Shown here: in pieces, positions 1-9,360 of the stretch
Numbering within the stretch: the stretch's first letter is position 1
Layout: every line of letters begins with the position of its first letter
Assembly: GCF_000348685.1 (NCBI RefSeq)
Contig: NZ_ANLA01000016.1
Span: 1-64,000 of the forward strand
Source of the DNA: Xanthomarina gelatinilytica
GTDB taxonomy: Bacteria > Bacteroidota > Bacteroidia > Flavobacteriales > Flavobacteriaceae
Direction of reading: 5' to 3'
DNA length: 64,000 bases
Made by a program: the position numbers and the translations under genes
The notes under the pieces: generated by a model
Databases searched by the model: none
Told to the model about the DNA's origin: nothing
Seen by the model: the letters and a program-made list of their open reading frames with translations, nothing else

Positions 1-4
1 GGTG

Positions 5-35
5 CAAATATAAAACCCTTTTTTTATCCATGCAA
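5..35 (-). promoter_or_regulatory. Promoter 3 of a tandem array (leftward)
   Basis: The minus-strand -7 box TATATTTG (12-5) lies 20 bases after TTG (35-33). The start point would fall at or beyond the window edge, so the transcribed gene is not visible. The strength and repetition suggest an rRNA operon or tRNA cluster. Confidence 0.65.
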
Positions 36-147
36 TGTTTTTTTGCTTTTTTTGAAAAAGTTTTTTCAACCCTCTCAAAACCACCGAAAAAACACGTACC
101 GCATGAACTTGTTGCTCTCCAAAAAACATCCCGGTTTTTTGAGGGTG

Positions 148-177
148 CAAATATAAACCCTTTTTCATTACTTCAAA
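148..177 (-). promoter_or_regulatory. Promoter 2 of a tandem array (leftward)
   Basis: The minus-strand -7 box TATATTTG (155-148) lies 18 bases after TTTG (177-174) and is followed by CACCC. It is an exact match to the Bacteroidota consensus. The surrounding AAAGGGTT / TGCACC context is shared with promoter 3. Confidence 0.7.
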
Positions 178-282
178 GCTATTTTTTATATTTTTTGAAA
201 GTTTTTTTTAAAACACTCAATAAACAAAAAAATAACCTGTAAATGAACTTCACCTAAACGTGTGTACCGTTTTTAGCGAGTG

Positions 283-315
283 CAAAGATACAACCCTTTT
301 CCTTTATCAAACAAA
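283..315 (-). promoter_or_regulatory. Promoter 1 of a tandem array (leftward)
   Basis: Read on the minus strand the -7 box is TATCTTTG (290-283). It is preceded by two overlapping choices of TTTG (315-312 and 311-308), at 21 or 17 bases spacing. This matches the Bacteroidota housekeeping promoter TTTG-N17/20-TAnnTTTG. It is the most upstream of the three. Confidence 0.65.
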
Positions 316-453
316 CTTTTTGCAAAGTATTTTTTAAAGGATTTGCAGCTGTTTCTTTTCTTGCCTTGTTGCCAAGTATTTAGGCCCAAAAATTTATTTT
401 AAAAAATTATACTATTTCTTGCTAGAGGCCAAATTGGATGTCAATAAAGTACT

Positions 454-2439
454 TTACAAAAAGAAATTCCATACAATACCAAATCGTATTGTAAAATCCC
501 GATAAGGATGATTTGGAGCAGAGTAATAATCGTAACCTGTCCAGGCTGAATTAAAGTGCTCGGCTTTTAAATAGATTCTGGCTTGTTGAATTTTTGCATT
601 CACAAAGAAATCAAATCTTGGAAACCCTCCATATTCTTGTTCTGTTTGAACATAAAATTCAGCCAATAGCGGATCATAACCATTCATATAATACTTAGAG
701 AAGTAATTAAAGGTAATTCCTGTTTGCAAGAACAAGGCTCTCTTAAAAAAGTAATCTGAATAATATAACGTATTTCTAGTTACGATTTCCGGAACATTGA
801 AAACACTGTTGTCGTCTTTAACAGTTTGATAAACTATAGAGTTATCCAAAGCAAATTTTCCATACTTAATTTCCTTCTCTAATTTAACCGTTAAATAGCT
901 AATGGATTTATTGCTTTGGAACGGTTTTACCAAACCTGTGTCTGTTACTTTTTTAAAATAGGTATAATCGTTTATGGAAGTTACATCTACTGAAACATTT
1001 GCAAGTTTTTTGGATTTTAAAGCTAGTTCTATGTTTTGTGTTTCTATGTTATTGAAGTTGGTTTGCCAATTATAGTTTTCGTATACACTTTGGTATAATA
1101 AGTAGTTATAGTTTGGTGCTTTGGAATTATGGCTGATTTTTGCCCCAAAGGTTATATCCTTAGTAAATTGATATGCTGCTTGACCACTAATATAATTCCC
1201 CTCAAAGTCTCCAGATACGTTTAATCCAAAATTACCTTCCAGACTAAACCTATTTATGGTTTTGGAGTAGGCTCCTCCAATAGAATACACATCTCCCAAC
1301 AACCTATTGGTTATTAAAGTATTATTTATATATGTAACCTTGTCATACCCATAATTAAAATTGTTATAGGCAACATGAAACTTAATGTTTCCTAGTATAT
1401 TATTGCTATACTCAGTATAAAGCTGGGTGTAAAAATCCTCAAGGGTTACTCTGTCCCTTAATGCATCTTGCTGAAATGCTTCTCCAAAATAATCGTTTTG
1501 ATCCTCCTGGTTATATTCATAGTATTTATCTTCAAAAGAAATGATATTCCCAAAGCTTAGTTTGTTTTTGGTTAAAGAATCTTTTTCCTTTAAAACTTTA
1601 TATCTGTGATCCAAATAAAAACGTTTTCCCTTTAAAATGTTTTCGGCATCTTCAAAGTTTACAGCCAGTACAGACCTGTCTTTAAATTCTGGATTACCAG
1701 ATTCAAAATAAGGTATGTTACTATCTTGCAAGCCTCCATTTTCTTCATTCAACAAATCTTGCATAACTATATGAGCGTTTGCAACATATCTATTGTCTTT
1801 TGTTTTGTAACTTGAGGTAAACCTAAAATTTCCAGTACTGGTTAGAGCATGTTGATATTTACCCAAGGAACGCAATCCTTTGTAGGCTATTGAAAAGTTA
1901 AACTGTTTGGAAGTGTTGGTCGTAAAAAAAGCATCGACTTGTTGCCCTTGACTAAAAGCTGTTTTGTAATAAAGCTCTGTGAGTGGTGTTGGCACATGAT
2001 AGTAATAAATGTCTTCAACTTCCATGTAATTGAAATGCCTAGCCCTTGCTCCAAAAGAAGGCATTAAATCCAAATCGTTAAAACTATATATTAAGGTATT
2101 ATAGGATTGACCAACATTTGAAAAAGGCATTAAATTAAAATTATCCTTTCTTAGATAATTGAATTTGTAATCTCTTTTTACATTAAGTGTGGTATCTACA
2201 AAGGTTGTATCCCTCTCTTTTGAAATAATTAAATACTGCTCTATTTTAGCGTCTTTGTTTTTAATATTTTTATTACTGGTACTTATAGTGGAACCTTGAT
2301 TCATGTTATCTTGATAATCTGGGTTCGCAATTAATCCATCTTGATTTTGCGTTTGGGTTTTATTTCGAGTTGGTGAAATTTGTGAAAATCCAAAATCAAC
2401 AATACCTATTAAAAAAAATGCTAAAAATATTCTCTTCAT
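454..2439 (-). CDS. Putative outer-membrane porin (Porin_10 type)
   Basis: 661 residues with a clear signal peptide (about 1-19, ending FGFSQ). A disordered Asn/Thr/Gln-rich stretch follows (about 20-65), and then a long run of alternating aromatic and polar strands that closes on an aromatic C-terminus (FGIVWNFFL). This is the layout of the Bacteroidota putative porin family, an outer-membrane beta-barrel. The substrate is unknown. The gene stands alone, divergent from rnhB. The start is chosen because the signal peptide begins at the first Met. Family assignment is from overall character, not from a decisive motif. Confidence 0.8.
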   Translation of the reverse strand: MKRIFLAFFLIGIVDFGFSQISPTRNKTQTQNQDGLIANPDYQDNMNQGSTISTSNKNIKNKDAKIEQYLIISKERDTTFVDTTLNVKRDYKFNYLRKDNFNLMPFSNVGQSYNTLIYSFNDLDLMPSFGARARHFNYMEVEDIYYYHVPTPLTELYYKTAFSQGQQVDAFFTTNTSKQFNFSIAYKGLRSLGKYQHALTSTGNFRFTSSYKTKDNRYVANAHIVMQDLLNEENGGLQDSNIPYFESGNPEFKDRSVLAVNFEDAENILKGKRFYLDHRYKVLKEKDSLTKNKLSFGNIISFEDKYYEYNQEDQNDYFGEAFQQDALRDRVTLEDFYTQLYTEYSNNILGNIKFHVAYNNFNYGYDKVTYINNTLITNRLLGDVYSIGGAYSKTINRFSLEGNFGLNVSGDFEGNYISGQAAYQFTKDITFGAKISHNSKAPNYNYLLYQSVYENYNWQTNFNNIETQNIELALKSKKLANVSVDVTSINDYTYFKKVTDTGLVKPFQSNKSISYLTVKLEKEIKYGKFALDNSIVYQTVKDDNSVFNVPEIVTRNTLYYSDYFFKRALFLQTGITFNYFSKYYMNGYDPLLAEFYVQTEQEYGGFPRFDFFVNAKIQQARIYLKAEHFNSAWTGYDYYSAPNHPYRDFTIRFGIVWNFFL

Positions 2440-2616
2440 AATTATTTTTTAGACCTTGCAGGTGTCTAATACTTGTATTGAATTTGTATTGTATTATCCT
2501 TATTCTATAATCTGATAACTAATTTTCGTCAAAAATAGAAAATATCTTATTGGATTTTATTTATAAAAGACAATATTACAATTAATAATAACGACTTATT
2601 CTTAAGATTTATATAA

Positions 2617-3216
2617 ATGCTGAAATTTAATTTTTCAAATTTTTCCATAGAATGTGGGACAGACGAAGCTGGCAGAGGCTGTCTTTCTGGACCTGTTACT
2701 GCTGCTGCAGTTATTTTACCGAAAGATTTTAAAAATTCCATATTAAACGATTCCAAGCAAGTATCTGAAAAAAAAAGGGACTTTTTAAGACCTTATATAG
2801 AAGAACACGCTTTAGCATACAGTGTGGCACATGTATTTCCAGAAACCATAGATAAAATAAATATTTTAAACGCTTCCTTACTTGCCATGCACAAGGCCAT
2901 TGAAACCTTAAAAACAAAACCCGAGTTTATTATTGTGGATGGCAATAGGTTTAAACCTTTTCAAGATATTCCAAGCAAGACCATTATTAAAGGAGACAGC
3001 AAGTATCTTTCCATAGCTGCCGCATCCATACTTGCAAAGACCTATAGAGATGAGTACATGAAATCCATACATGACGAATTTCCCATGTATCAATGGAATC
3101 AAAACAAAGGCTATCCAACCAAAGCACATAGACTTGCCATAAAGGAATATGGTATAACAGAGTATCATAGAAAATCTTTTAGACTCTTGCCTGAACAATT
3201 AAAATTAGAACTATAA
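2617..3216 (+). CDS. rnhB: Ribonuclease HII
   Basis: 199 residues, normal length for RNase HII, which cuts the RNA strand of RNA-DNA hybrids and removes single misincorporated ribonucleotides in the cytoplasm. The N-terminal signature GTDEAGRG places catalytic Asp16-Glu17. A second acidic site is in IIVDGNRF, and the conserved [14 protein letters not shown] block and the KGYPTKAH block follow. The next gene starts 32 bases downstream on the same strand, so they may be cotranscribed, although a -7-like TATATTTG lies at 3222-3229 between them. Confidence 0.95.
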   Translation: MLKFNFSNFSIECGTDEAGRGCLSGPVTAAAVILPKDFKNSILNDSKQVSEKKRDFLRPYIEEHALAYSVAHVFPETIDKINILNASLLAMHKAIETLKTKPEFIIVDGNRFKPFQDIPSKTIIKGDSKYLSIAAASILAKTYRDEYMKSIHDEFPMYQWNQNKGYPTKAHRLAIKEYGITEYHRKSFRLLPEQLKLEL

Positions 3217-3248
3217 CTTATTATATTTGCATAAAACCCTCAACATAA

Positions 3249-5681
3249 ATGAAAGGCATTTTTAATTTCATCCTAATTACTTTATTTGTTACCAGTTGCA
3301 CTAAAGACAGGAACCACGGCAACCCAATGGATTTTATTCCAGAAAATGCTTCATTTATACTAAAGGTTTCCGATCTTGAAAGTCTAAAAAACAACATTAA
3401 CAACAACCATTTTCTTGAGGAACTGTCAAAATCCAAAACAGTTTCATCTGTTTCAAAACAGCTGAAAGCCTTAAATTATTTTAAAACAAACACCGAACTA
3501 TTGCTATGTTTTGTTTCGGACAAAAACGATAGTTTGCAATATGCCATAATTACAGATTACACCAAAGACCTATTTAGTGTTGACTCTCTACCCAACCATA
3601 AAATTGAAATCATTAGTACCAAAAACCTTTCCATAACCAAAACAACTGTGGAGAATCATGTGCTGTATAGTGTTATTAAGGACAGTGTGTTTATTGGAGC
3701 TTCGCATATGGATCTATTGATCCAATCACTGGACAAGAAGAACAATCCATTAAAATTTGCGGAATTATTGGAAACAGCAGACAAAAACAGTCAGTTATCT
3801 GTTTTAATAAATGAAAACAACAATTACTTTAATTCCTTTTTTATAAATGATACAGTTGCAAAGCAAAAACTAGGCAATTCCATTTTGTTAGATATAGATT
3901 TAAAACAAGATGAAATACTTTTTAATGGCATTACAAAAGCAACAGACTCCACAAAAAGCCTTATAGAGGTTTTTAAAAACACCATGCCACAAGAAAACCA
4001 AATGGCCAGAATAACACCTTCCAACAGCGATGCTTTTTTAAGCTTTACCTTTAACAATTTCAGTAATTTCAAACAAAATTTAAAATCTTATCAAACTATT
4101 GACTCCTTATCTACAGAGACCACTTTGTTTGACAACATTGTTGAAGTAGGCGTTGTTTTTGAAGGTAGCCAAGAAGCCATTGTATTAAATTCGTTAGATG
4201 AAGTTTCCACAAGCCATGCGCTTTCCAACCAACAAAACCTAGCAGAGACCTATAGGGATATTGATATTTACCATTTTTCCTCTCCAAATTTGTTCCAACA
4301 AACGTTTTCGCCTTTTGTACAATCCAACAATGCTGTTTTATATTGTGCAATAGACAATTTCTTTGTTTTTGGCAGCTCAGTGGACATGCTTCAAAACATT
4401 ATAGCAAATTATCAAAACAATACCACTTTAAGCCAAAGATCCTATTTTGAAACCATAAAGGAGAATTTGAGCGATGAAGCTTCGCTTATGTATGTAGTGA
4501 ACCCTTCCACATTAAACCGTAAAATGGAACAGTTTCTTAATGAAAACCTCCCATTGCAACTGGACCATTATAAAGCGTCTGCCATACAGTTTATTTACGA
4601 CACCAATTTTGCTCACGTAAATGCCATTATTAAAAAGAGCAAAACCAAGGCCATTGAAAATTCGGTTACTGAAGAATTCAACATAAAAATTACCGAAGAG
4701 ATTTTAAATACACCTCAATTTGTTACAAATCACGAAACAAACCAAAAGGAAATTGTTCTTCAAGATGTAAAAAACAACCTGTATTTAATTTCCAATACAG
4801 GGAAATTGTTATGGAAAAAACAACTTGATGGAGCCATTCTTGGTAAAATAGAACAAATAGATATGTACAAAAACGGCAGGCTGCAATTGGCATTTGCCAC
4901 ACCAAATCGCGTTTATGTTTTGGACAGAAATGGAAAAGAGGTGGCTCCGTTCCCATTAAAATTCAACGATAAAGTTACCCAACCCCTTTCTGTTTTCGAT
5001 TACGACAACAATAGGAATTACCGTTTATTGGTTACCCAAGGGAAAAACATTCTTATGTATGATCAATTGGGAAAAACCGTTAAAGGCTTTAATTTTAAAA
5101 GTGCAGAAAGCCCTTTAATATATCAACCTCAACATATTAGAATAGGCAGAAAAGATTACCTTTTGTTTAAAACAGCAAACAAACTGTATATCTTGGATCG
5201 TGTGGGTAAAACCAGAGTATCTCCAAAAAACAGTTATAACTATTCCAACCAAGCTGTGTATTTGTACAACAACAAATTTACAACCACCACAACAGATGGC
5301 AAACTGGTTACCATAGATACCAACGGAAATACAGCAGAACAAAACCTCCAACTTACAGATAGGCACCACATAGAAACCACATCCAAAACCCTAGTAGCAC
5401 AGTCCGAAAATAGGTTGACCATAAAAAACAAAACCTTGGAAATGGACTATGGCAATTACACCAAACCAGATATTTTTTACATCAACGATAAAATTTATGT
5501 TTCTGTAACCGATTTACAAGCCAAGAAAATTTATCTGTTTGACAGCCAAGGAAAGTCTATTGCCAACTTCCCTGTTTATGGAAACTCCAAAATAAGCCTT
5601 GATAATATTGATAAAGACAAAAACCTGGAGTTTGTAACCAAAGGAGACAGTAATTCCATACTTATTTACCAGATTAATTAA
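3249..5681 (+). CDS. Large lipoprotein with propeller-like C-terminal half
   Basis: 810 residues. A lipoprotein signal ends in FVTSC (Cys17), so it is probably anchored in the outer membrane. Residues about 25-480 resemble the DUF3352-type helical/strand repeat seen in Bacteroidota. The C-terminal part (about 490-800) has repeating strands such as NLYLISNTGKLLWKK, RVYVLDRNGKEV and KLYILDRVGKTR, which look like blades of a PQQ/WD-type beta-propeller. The last strands mention an Asp-rich loop (NIDKDKNLEF). I do not recognise a function. It may be cotranscribed with rnhB. Confidence 0.75.
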   Translation: MKGIFNFILITLFVTSCTKDRNHGNPMDFIPENASFILKVSDLESLKNNINNNHFLEELSKSKTVSSVSKQLKALNYFKTNTELLLCFVSDKNDSLQYAIITDYTKDLFSVDSLPNHKIEIISTKNLSITKTTVENHVLYSVIKDSVFIGASHMDLLIQSLDKKNNPLKFAELLETADKNSQLSVLINENNNYFNSFFINDTVAKQKLGNSILLDIDLKQDEILFNGITKATDSTKSLIEVFKNTMPQENQMARITPSNSDAFLSFTFNNFSNFKQNLKSYQTIDSLSTETTLFDNIVEVGVVFEGSQEAIVLNSLDEVSTSHALSNQQNLAETYRDIDIYHFSSPNLFQQTFSPFVQSNNAVLYCAIDNFFVFGSSVDMLQNIIANYQNNTTLSQRSYFETIKENLSDEASLMYVVNPSTLNRKMEQFLNENLPLQLDHYKASAIQFIYDTNFAHVNAIIKKSKTKAIENSVTEEFNIKITEEILNTPQFVTNHETNQKEIVLQDVKNNLYLISNTGKLLWKKQLDGAILGKIEQIDMYKNGRLQLAFATPNRVYVLDRNGKEVAPFPLKFNDKVTQPLSVFDYDNNRNYRLLVTQGKNILMYDQLGKTVKGFNFKSAESPLIYQPQHIRIGRKDYLLFKTANKLYILDRVGKTRVSPKNSYNYSNQAVYLYNNKFTTTTTDGKLVTIDTNGNTAEQNLQLTDRHHIETTSKTLVAQSENRLTIKNKTLEMDYGNYTKPDIFYINDKIYVSVTDLQAKKIYLFDSQGKSIANFPVYGNSKISLDNIDKDKNLEFVTKGDSNSILIYQIN

Positions 5682-5824
5682 GCTTAAGCTTACCAAACAT
5701 ACACAAACCAAGACCAACCATACAATGCTTTTGCTTACAATTAGTTTTAATGGTATATTCCGTTTGTTTTAGTATTTTAACCAGTATATTTTAAAGAACA
5801 CATACATAAAAAACTGTGTCAAAA

Positions 5825-5854
5825 TGTTAACTTTATATTATGGCAACTATTAAA
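5825..5854 (+). promoter_or_regulatory. Putative ECF-sigma promoter, site 1
   Basis: TGTTAACTTT begins at 5825 and TATTAAA at 5848, an offset of exactly 23 bases between block starts. This matches the four sites near the sigma gene, though this copy lacks one C of TTAACC. Transcription would start near 5861, which excludes an ATG at 5840 and leaves a short leader before the ATG at 5885. Confidence 0.55.
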
Positions 5855-5884
5855 GTTCAAGAAGAAACCCAAAATTCAATAATT

Positions 5885-6526
5885 ATGAAAAAAAACACAT
5901 TTGTCCTAATTATCTTATCGCTACTATTGTTTACCAATATGAGCTGTGAAGACGATGACAACAACAATACGAATGAGGAAATAGAATTAACTGCAACAAA
6001 TTATATTTATGAAGGTGATTTAAGAACATTCTATTTAGAATCCGAAATCAATAGGCTTAATGGACACATTGAGGAGTGGATGCAAATACCAGATAGCGAT
6101 CCAGGATATAATCAAGCACAAGAAAACATTGCTGCAGCAAACGACCAAATAGACTTACATGAAACCGAAATAGCTGGTATTTTAAGTCCTGCTGAAGCTT
6201 TTTCCATTATCAACCCTATTATACCTCCTATTCCACCATCGCCATCACCATGTATTTGCTTTAATGTATACAACTCCATTAGGAACATTGTTTTATTACC
6301 AGGCACAGACCAATTAAGCTTAACTATTAGGGATTATGAAACAGAAACCATAATTGTTAGCACAAACAACAATTCTCCTGTTGAGATTATTCCAAACACA
6401 CAAAACTCAGGAAGGTTTCAACCATTTCAATTTGAACAGCCAGGATTTAATGGCCAAGCTACACTAACCATACAAAGTGACGGCCAAACCTATTCCATTT
6501 TATTGGATTTTCAAGAACCGGAATAA
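5885..6526 (+). CDS. Unknown lipoprotein upstream of the CHAT gene
   Basis: 213 residues from the ATG at 5885. This start gives a perfect lipoprotein signal ending NMSC (Cys21) and follows the predicted promoter; an in-frame ATG at 5840 would add 15 residues before the signal and lies upstream of the predicted transcript start. After an Asp/Asn-rich linker comes a helical, probably coiled segment (about 35-85), then a Pro-rich turn (IIPPIPPSPSP), a CICF pair and a beta-rich domain (about 110-213). No family is recognised. It precedes the CHAT gene on the same strand, with a terminator-like hairpin between them. Confidence 0.8.
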   Translation: MKKNTFVLIILSLLLFTNMSCEDDDNNNTNEEIELTATNYIYEGDLRTFYLESEINRLNGHIEEWMQIPDSDPGYNQAQENIAAANDQIDLHETEIAGILSPAEAFSIINPIIPPIPPSPSPCICFNVYNSIRNIVLLPGTDQLSLTIRDYETETIIVSTNNNSPVEIIPNTQNSGRFQPFQFEQPGFNGQATLTIQSDGQTYSILLDFQEPE

Positions 6527-6568
6527 AACAATCATTCAAAATATTATTCATTAAAATATTTGTAATTT

Positions 6569-6597
6569 AGTCTTCAGTCATACTGAAGACTTTTTTT
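6569..6597 (+). terminator. Terminator abutting the CHAT start codon
   Basis: AGTCTTCAGT (6569-6578) pairs perfectly with ACTGAAGACT (6582-6591) around a three-base loop. The pairing is followed by a run of T that ends at 6597, the base before the ATG of the CHAT gene. It should terminate most transcripts from the upstream lipoprotein gene. Confidence 0.8.
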
Positions 6598-9360
6598 ATG
6601 AAAACGCCTCTATTGCTACTACTTATAATATGTTTTAAGAGCCATGTTTTTTCCCAAAACAAAACAGATTCCCTTTACAGTAATGCCATAACGGAATTTT
6701 ATGGCAAAGCCTACCAACATCTTTATACTCAAGAAGATTCTGCATATTATTATTTCAATAAAATAAATTCCATGGCTATCAAACATGGGGATTTTGAAAG
6801 CTTAATAAGCAGCATCAGTGCTTCAAATAAAACAGCAGGTCATTTTTACAATCTTGAAAGAATGAAAACCAACTTGGAACGGTTGGACTCTATAGTATTA
6901 AAGAATGATTCAGAATTAAAAAAAACAGAAAACTACCTAATCTATATAAATTCCATCTGGCTGGATAAAGGTCTGTATTATTTCAGGTTAAACGACTATG
7001 ATAAATCCAGAAAAGCATTTCAAGCCATCATTACCTCTATTGAAACCTTGGATAGCAGAAAGCTGAATATATATTTAATAGATTTGTTAACCAGTGCATA
7101 CAGCTTTATAGCAAAAATGTATGTAAACGACGGCAAATACAACTTAGCCAAAGATTATTACACAAAAAACATTCACTTTTTAGAATCCAATAAAGCAGAC
7201 GATATTGTAAAGATTAATAGAACTTACAGTTTATTGGCAGAAGTTTTAAAGAACCAAAAACAGCTGGATTCCTCCAACAGCTACTTTAATAAATCTTTGA
7301 AGTATAACCTGGTAAACAACGGTTCTTCCAGCAGTATTGTTACAGAGGCCAACCATTTGTTGGAAAACTATTTAAATCAATCGCAAATAGATAGTGCCAA
7401 TTATTACTTGAATATCATTAAAAAAAACCTTCCTGACAAGCATCCAAGATGGAACGTGTACTTCGAGGCCAAAGCCAAAATACATATAGCTACAGGAGCT
7501 TATGAAATGGCAGAAGAAGAACTGCAAATAGCTTTAGATCTCATTAAACAAAAATGGAAAAACCAACCTCATAACGATGTGGCTGAAGCTTATAACAACA
7601 TTGGGTTGTTGCATGCCAAATTTAAGAATCCCACTAAAGCTTTGGAAAATTACAATCTCGCCTTACAACAGTTTTCAGAAATAAACAATTCCTCTACCAT
7701 TAACCAAACAGTGGTTTTAAAAATCTTAAAAAACAAAGCCTTGGCTTTAAACAGTTTAAAATTGTATTCAGAAAACCTTTTAACCATTGATCAAGCGTTA
7801 GAAACCTTAGACCAGCTAAAGCCTACTTTTAAAAGCAACACAGACAAACTGTTTTTAATGGAGGAAGCCTTTCCCGTTTTTGAATCTGGCCTAGAAGCTG
7901 TTTATAATTTATATCAAGAAACCAAACAAGATTCACTTTTGGATAAGGCTTTTTATTATTCAGAAAAAAGCAAGAGTGTTTTGCTTTTAGAAGCCATTTT
8001 AAGCACAAAAGCCACAAAGTTCGCGAACATTCCAAAAAATATCATTGAAAAGGAACAACTTTTAAAATCCAAAATCAATCATTTAGAAAAACAAATCAAC
8101 CATACCAAAAATCAAGCTTTGGAGGATAGACTCTTTGACGTTAAAAACAATTACAGGGAACTTATAACAACCATAGAAAACAGGTATAAAACCTATTACG
8201 ATTTAAAATACAATTCTAAAGTAATAAACATAAAAGAATTACAAACCCTCTTGAATACCAAGGATGCTTTGCTATCCTACTTTTATGGAAATCATCACAT
8301 TTATACAATCACCATTACAAAAAACTCAAAACATATAACACGTTGTAAATTAAATAACGACCTAGAAAACAATATTGTTTCCCTGTACAAATTGCTAAAC
8401 AACCCAAAATCCAATCTTGAAGAGTTAAACAGCAAATCGTTTTATCTGTACACTAAATTAGTAGCTCCCAACATTGATAATCTGTCCCATAAAAATCTTA
8501 TTATTGTAACAGATGGCTTATTGAATTACATTCCATTTTCAAGCTTTTCAACCAATGGCAGAGCGAAATATGTAATTGAAAACCATGCCATAAGCTATGT
8601 AAATTCTGCTACTTTATTTAAACAGCTTTCAGAGAAAGAAGGCATCAACAACAAGGTTTTGGCCTTTGCTCCCAGTTTTGATGCATCGATTAATGGCAAC
8701 TTAATGCCTTTACCAAACAATCAAACCGAAGCCGAGGACATCTTAAATTATTTCAATGGAAAAACCTTGACCAATACCCAAGCGACACTTCAAAATTTTA
8801 ATACGGAAAGTGAACATTATGGGTTGTTACATTTTGCCACACATGCCATTTTAAATGATGAAACTCCCGAATATTCCTATTTGGCATTTCAACCCAACAA
8901 CACCAATTCCAACCTACTTTATGTTAGTGATCTATATAATTTAAACCTCAACACCAATTTGGTAACCTTGAGTGCTTGCGAAAGTGGCATAGGCAATTTA
9001 AAACGTGGGGAAGGATTTTTAAGTCTTGCCAGAGGCTTTTACTTTAGTGGAGCTTCCAGTATATCCAGCACCTTATGGAAAATTAACGATGGCTCCACTT
9101 TAAAGATCATGGATGCTTTTTATAAAAATCTATCAGAAGGAAACTCCAAAAGCTTGGCATTGCAACAAGCACAAGTTTCTTTTTTAAATGAAAACAGCCA
9201 AAATGCCTTAGTGCATCCTTATTATTGGTCTGGATTTATAATTTCTGGAAATACATCAGCAATTGCCACTACCAACAATTGGTTATGGTATGTGGCAATA
9301 GGAGTTGTTTTGTTATTGATAATAGGTTTGCTAGTAAAGAAAAACCAAAAGTCTAGTTAA
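6598..9360 (+). CDS. Secreted TPR-CHAT protease-like protein
   Basis: 920 residues. Signal peptide 1-20 (ends HVFSQ); tetratricopeptide-type helices about 60-460 (for example EAYNNIGLLHAKF near 330); coiled-coil linker about 475-535; CHAT domain about 590-885; single membrane segment about 893-913 followed by a short Lys-rich tail. CHAT domains are caspase/separase-fold cysteine proteases. Both catalytic elements are intact: HFATHA with His749, and LSACESG with Cys794. The topology puts the protease in the periplasm, tethered to the inner membrane. The start codon directly follows a terminator T-tract. It converges on, and overlaps by 8 bases, the anti-sigma-like gene. The substrate is unknown; a regulated envelope protease acting with the neighbouring sigma system is inferred. 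Confidence 0.88.
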   Translation: MKTPLLLLLIICFKSHVFSQNKTDSLYSNAITEFYGKAYQHLYTQEDSAYYYFNKINSMAIKHGDFESLISSISASNKTAGHFYNLERMKTNLERLDSIVLKNDSELKKTENYLIYINSIWLDKGLYYFRLNDYDKSRKAFQAIITSIETLDSRKLNIYLIDLLTSAYSFIAKMYVNDGKYNLAKDYYTKNIHFLESNKADDIVKINRTYSLLAEVLKNQKQLDSSNSYFNKSLKYNLVNNGSSSSIVTEANHLLENYLNQSQIDSANYYLNIIKKNLPDKHPRWNVYFEAKAKIHIATGAYEMAEEELQIALDLIKQKWKNQPHNDVAEAYNNIGLLHAKFKNPTKALENYNLALQQFSEINNSSTINQTVVLKILKNKALALNSLKLYSENLLTIDQALETLDQLKPTFKSNTDKLFLMEEAFPVFESGLEAVYNLYQETKQDSLLDKAFYYSEKSKSVLLLEAILSTKATKFANIPKNIIEKEQLLKSKINHLEKQINHTKNQALEDRLFDVKNNYRELITTIENRYKTYYDLKYNSKVINIKELQTLLNTKDALLSYFYGNHHIYTITITKNSKHITRCKLNNDLENNIVSLYKLLNNPKSNLEELNSKSFYLYTKLVAPNIDNLSHKNLIIVTDGLLNYIPFSSFSTNGRAKYVIENHAISYVNSATLFKQLSEKEGINNKVLAFAPSFDASINGNLMPLPNNQTEAEDILNYFNGKTLTNTQATLQNFNTESEHYGLLHFATHAILNDETPEYSYLAFQPNNTNSNLLYVSDLYNLNLNTNLVTLSACESGIGNLKRGEGFLSLARGFYFSGASSISSTLWKINDGSTLKIMDAFYKNLSEGNSKSLALQQAQVSFLNENSQNALVHPYYWSGFIISGNTSAIATTNNWLWYVAIGVVLLLIIGLLVKKNQKSS

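Larger units (their letters stand above)
1..453 (-). other. Gene-free left edge with tandem leftward promoters
   Basis: No gene is supported here; the only open frames are low-complexity. The stretch holds three minus-strand promoters (listed separately) spaced about 135 bases apart, each ending in a -7 box followed by CAC. Between them are A/T-rich tracts. All three fire out of the window to the left. Tandem strong promoters of this form are typical in front of rRNA operons in this family, so I infer a stable-RNA operon immediately left of base 1. Confidence 0.6.

Noticed and set aside
30-242. 70-codon open frame at the left edge
   Set aside because: Low-complexity Phe/Lys-rich translation lying across three opposite-strand promoters; not a gene.
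5840-5884. Upstream ATG extending the first lipoprotein by 15 residues
   Set aside because: It would place residues before a perfect lipoprotein signal and lies upstream of the predicted transcript start.
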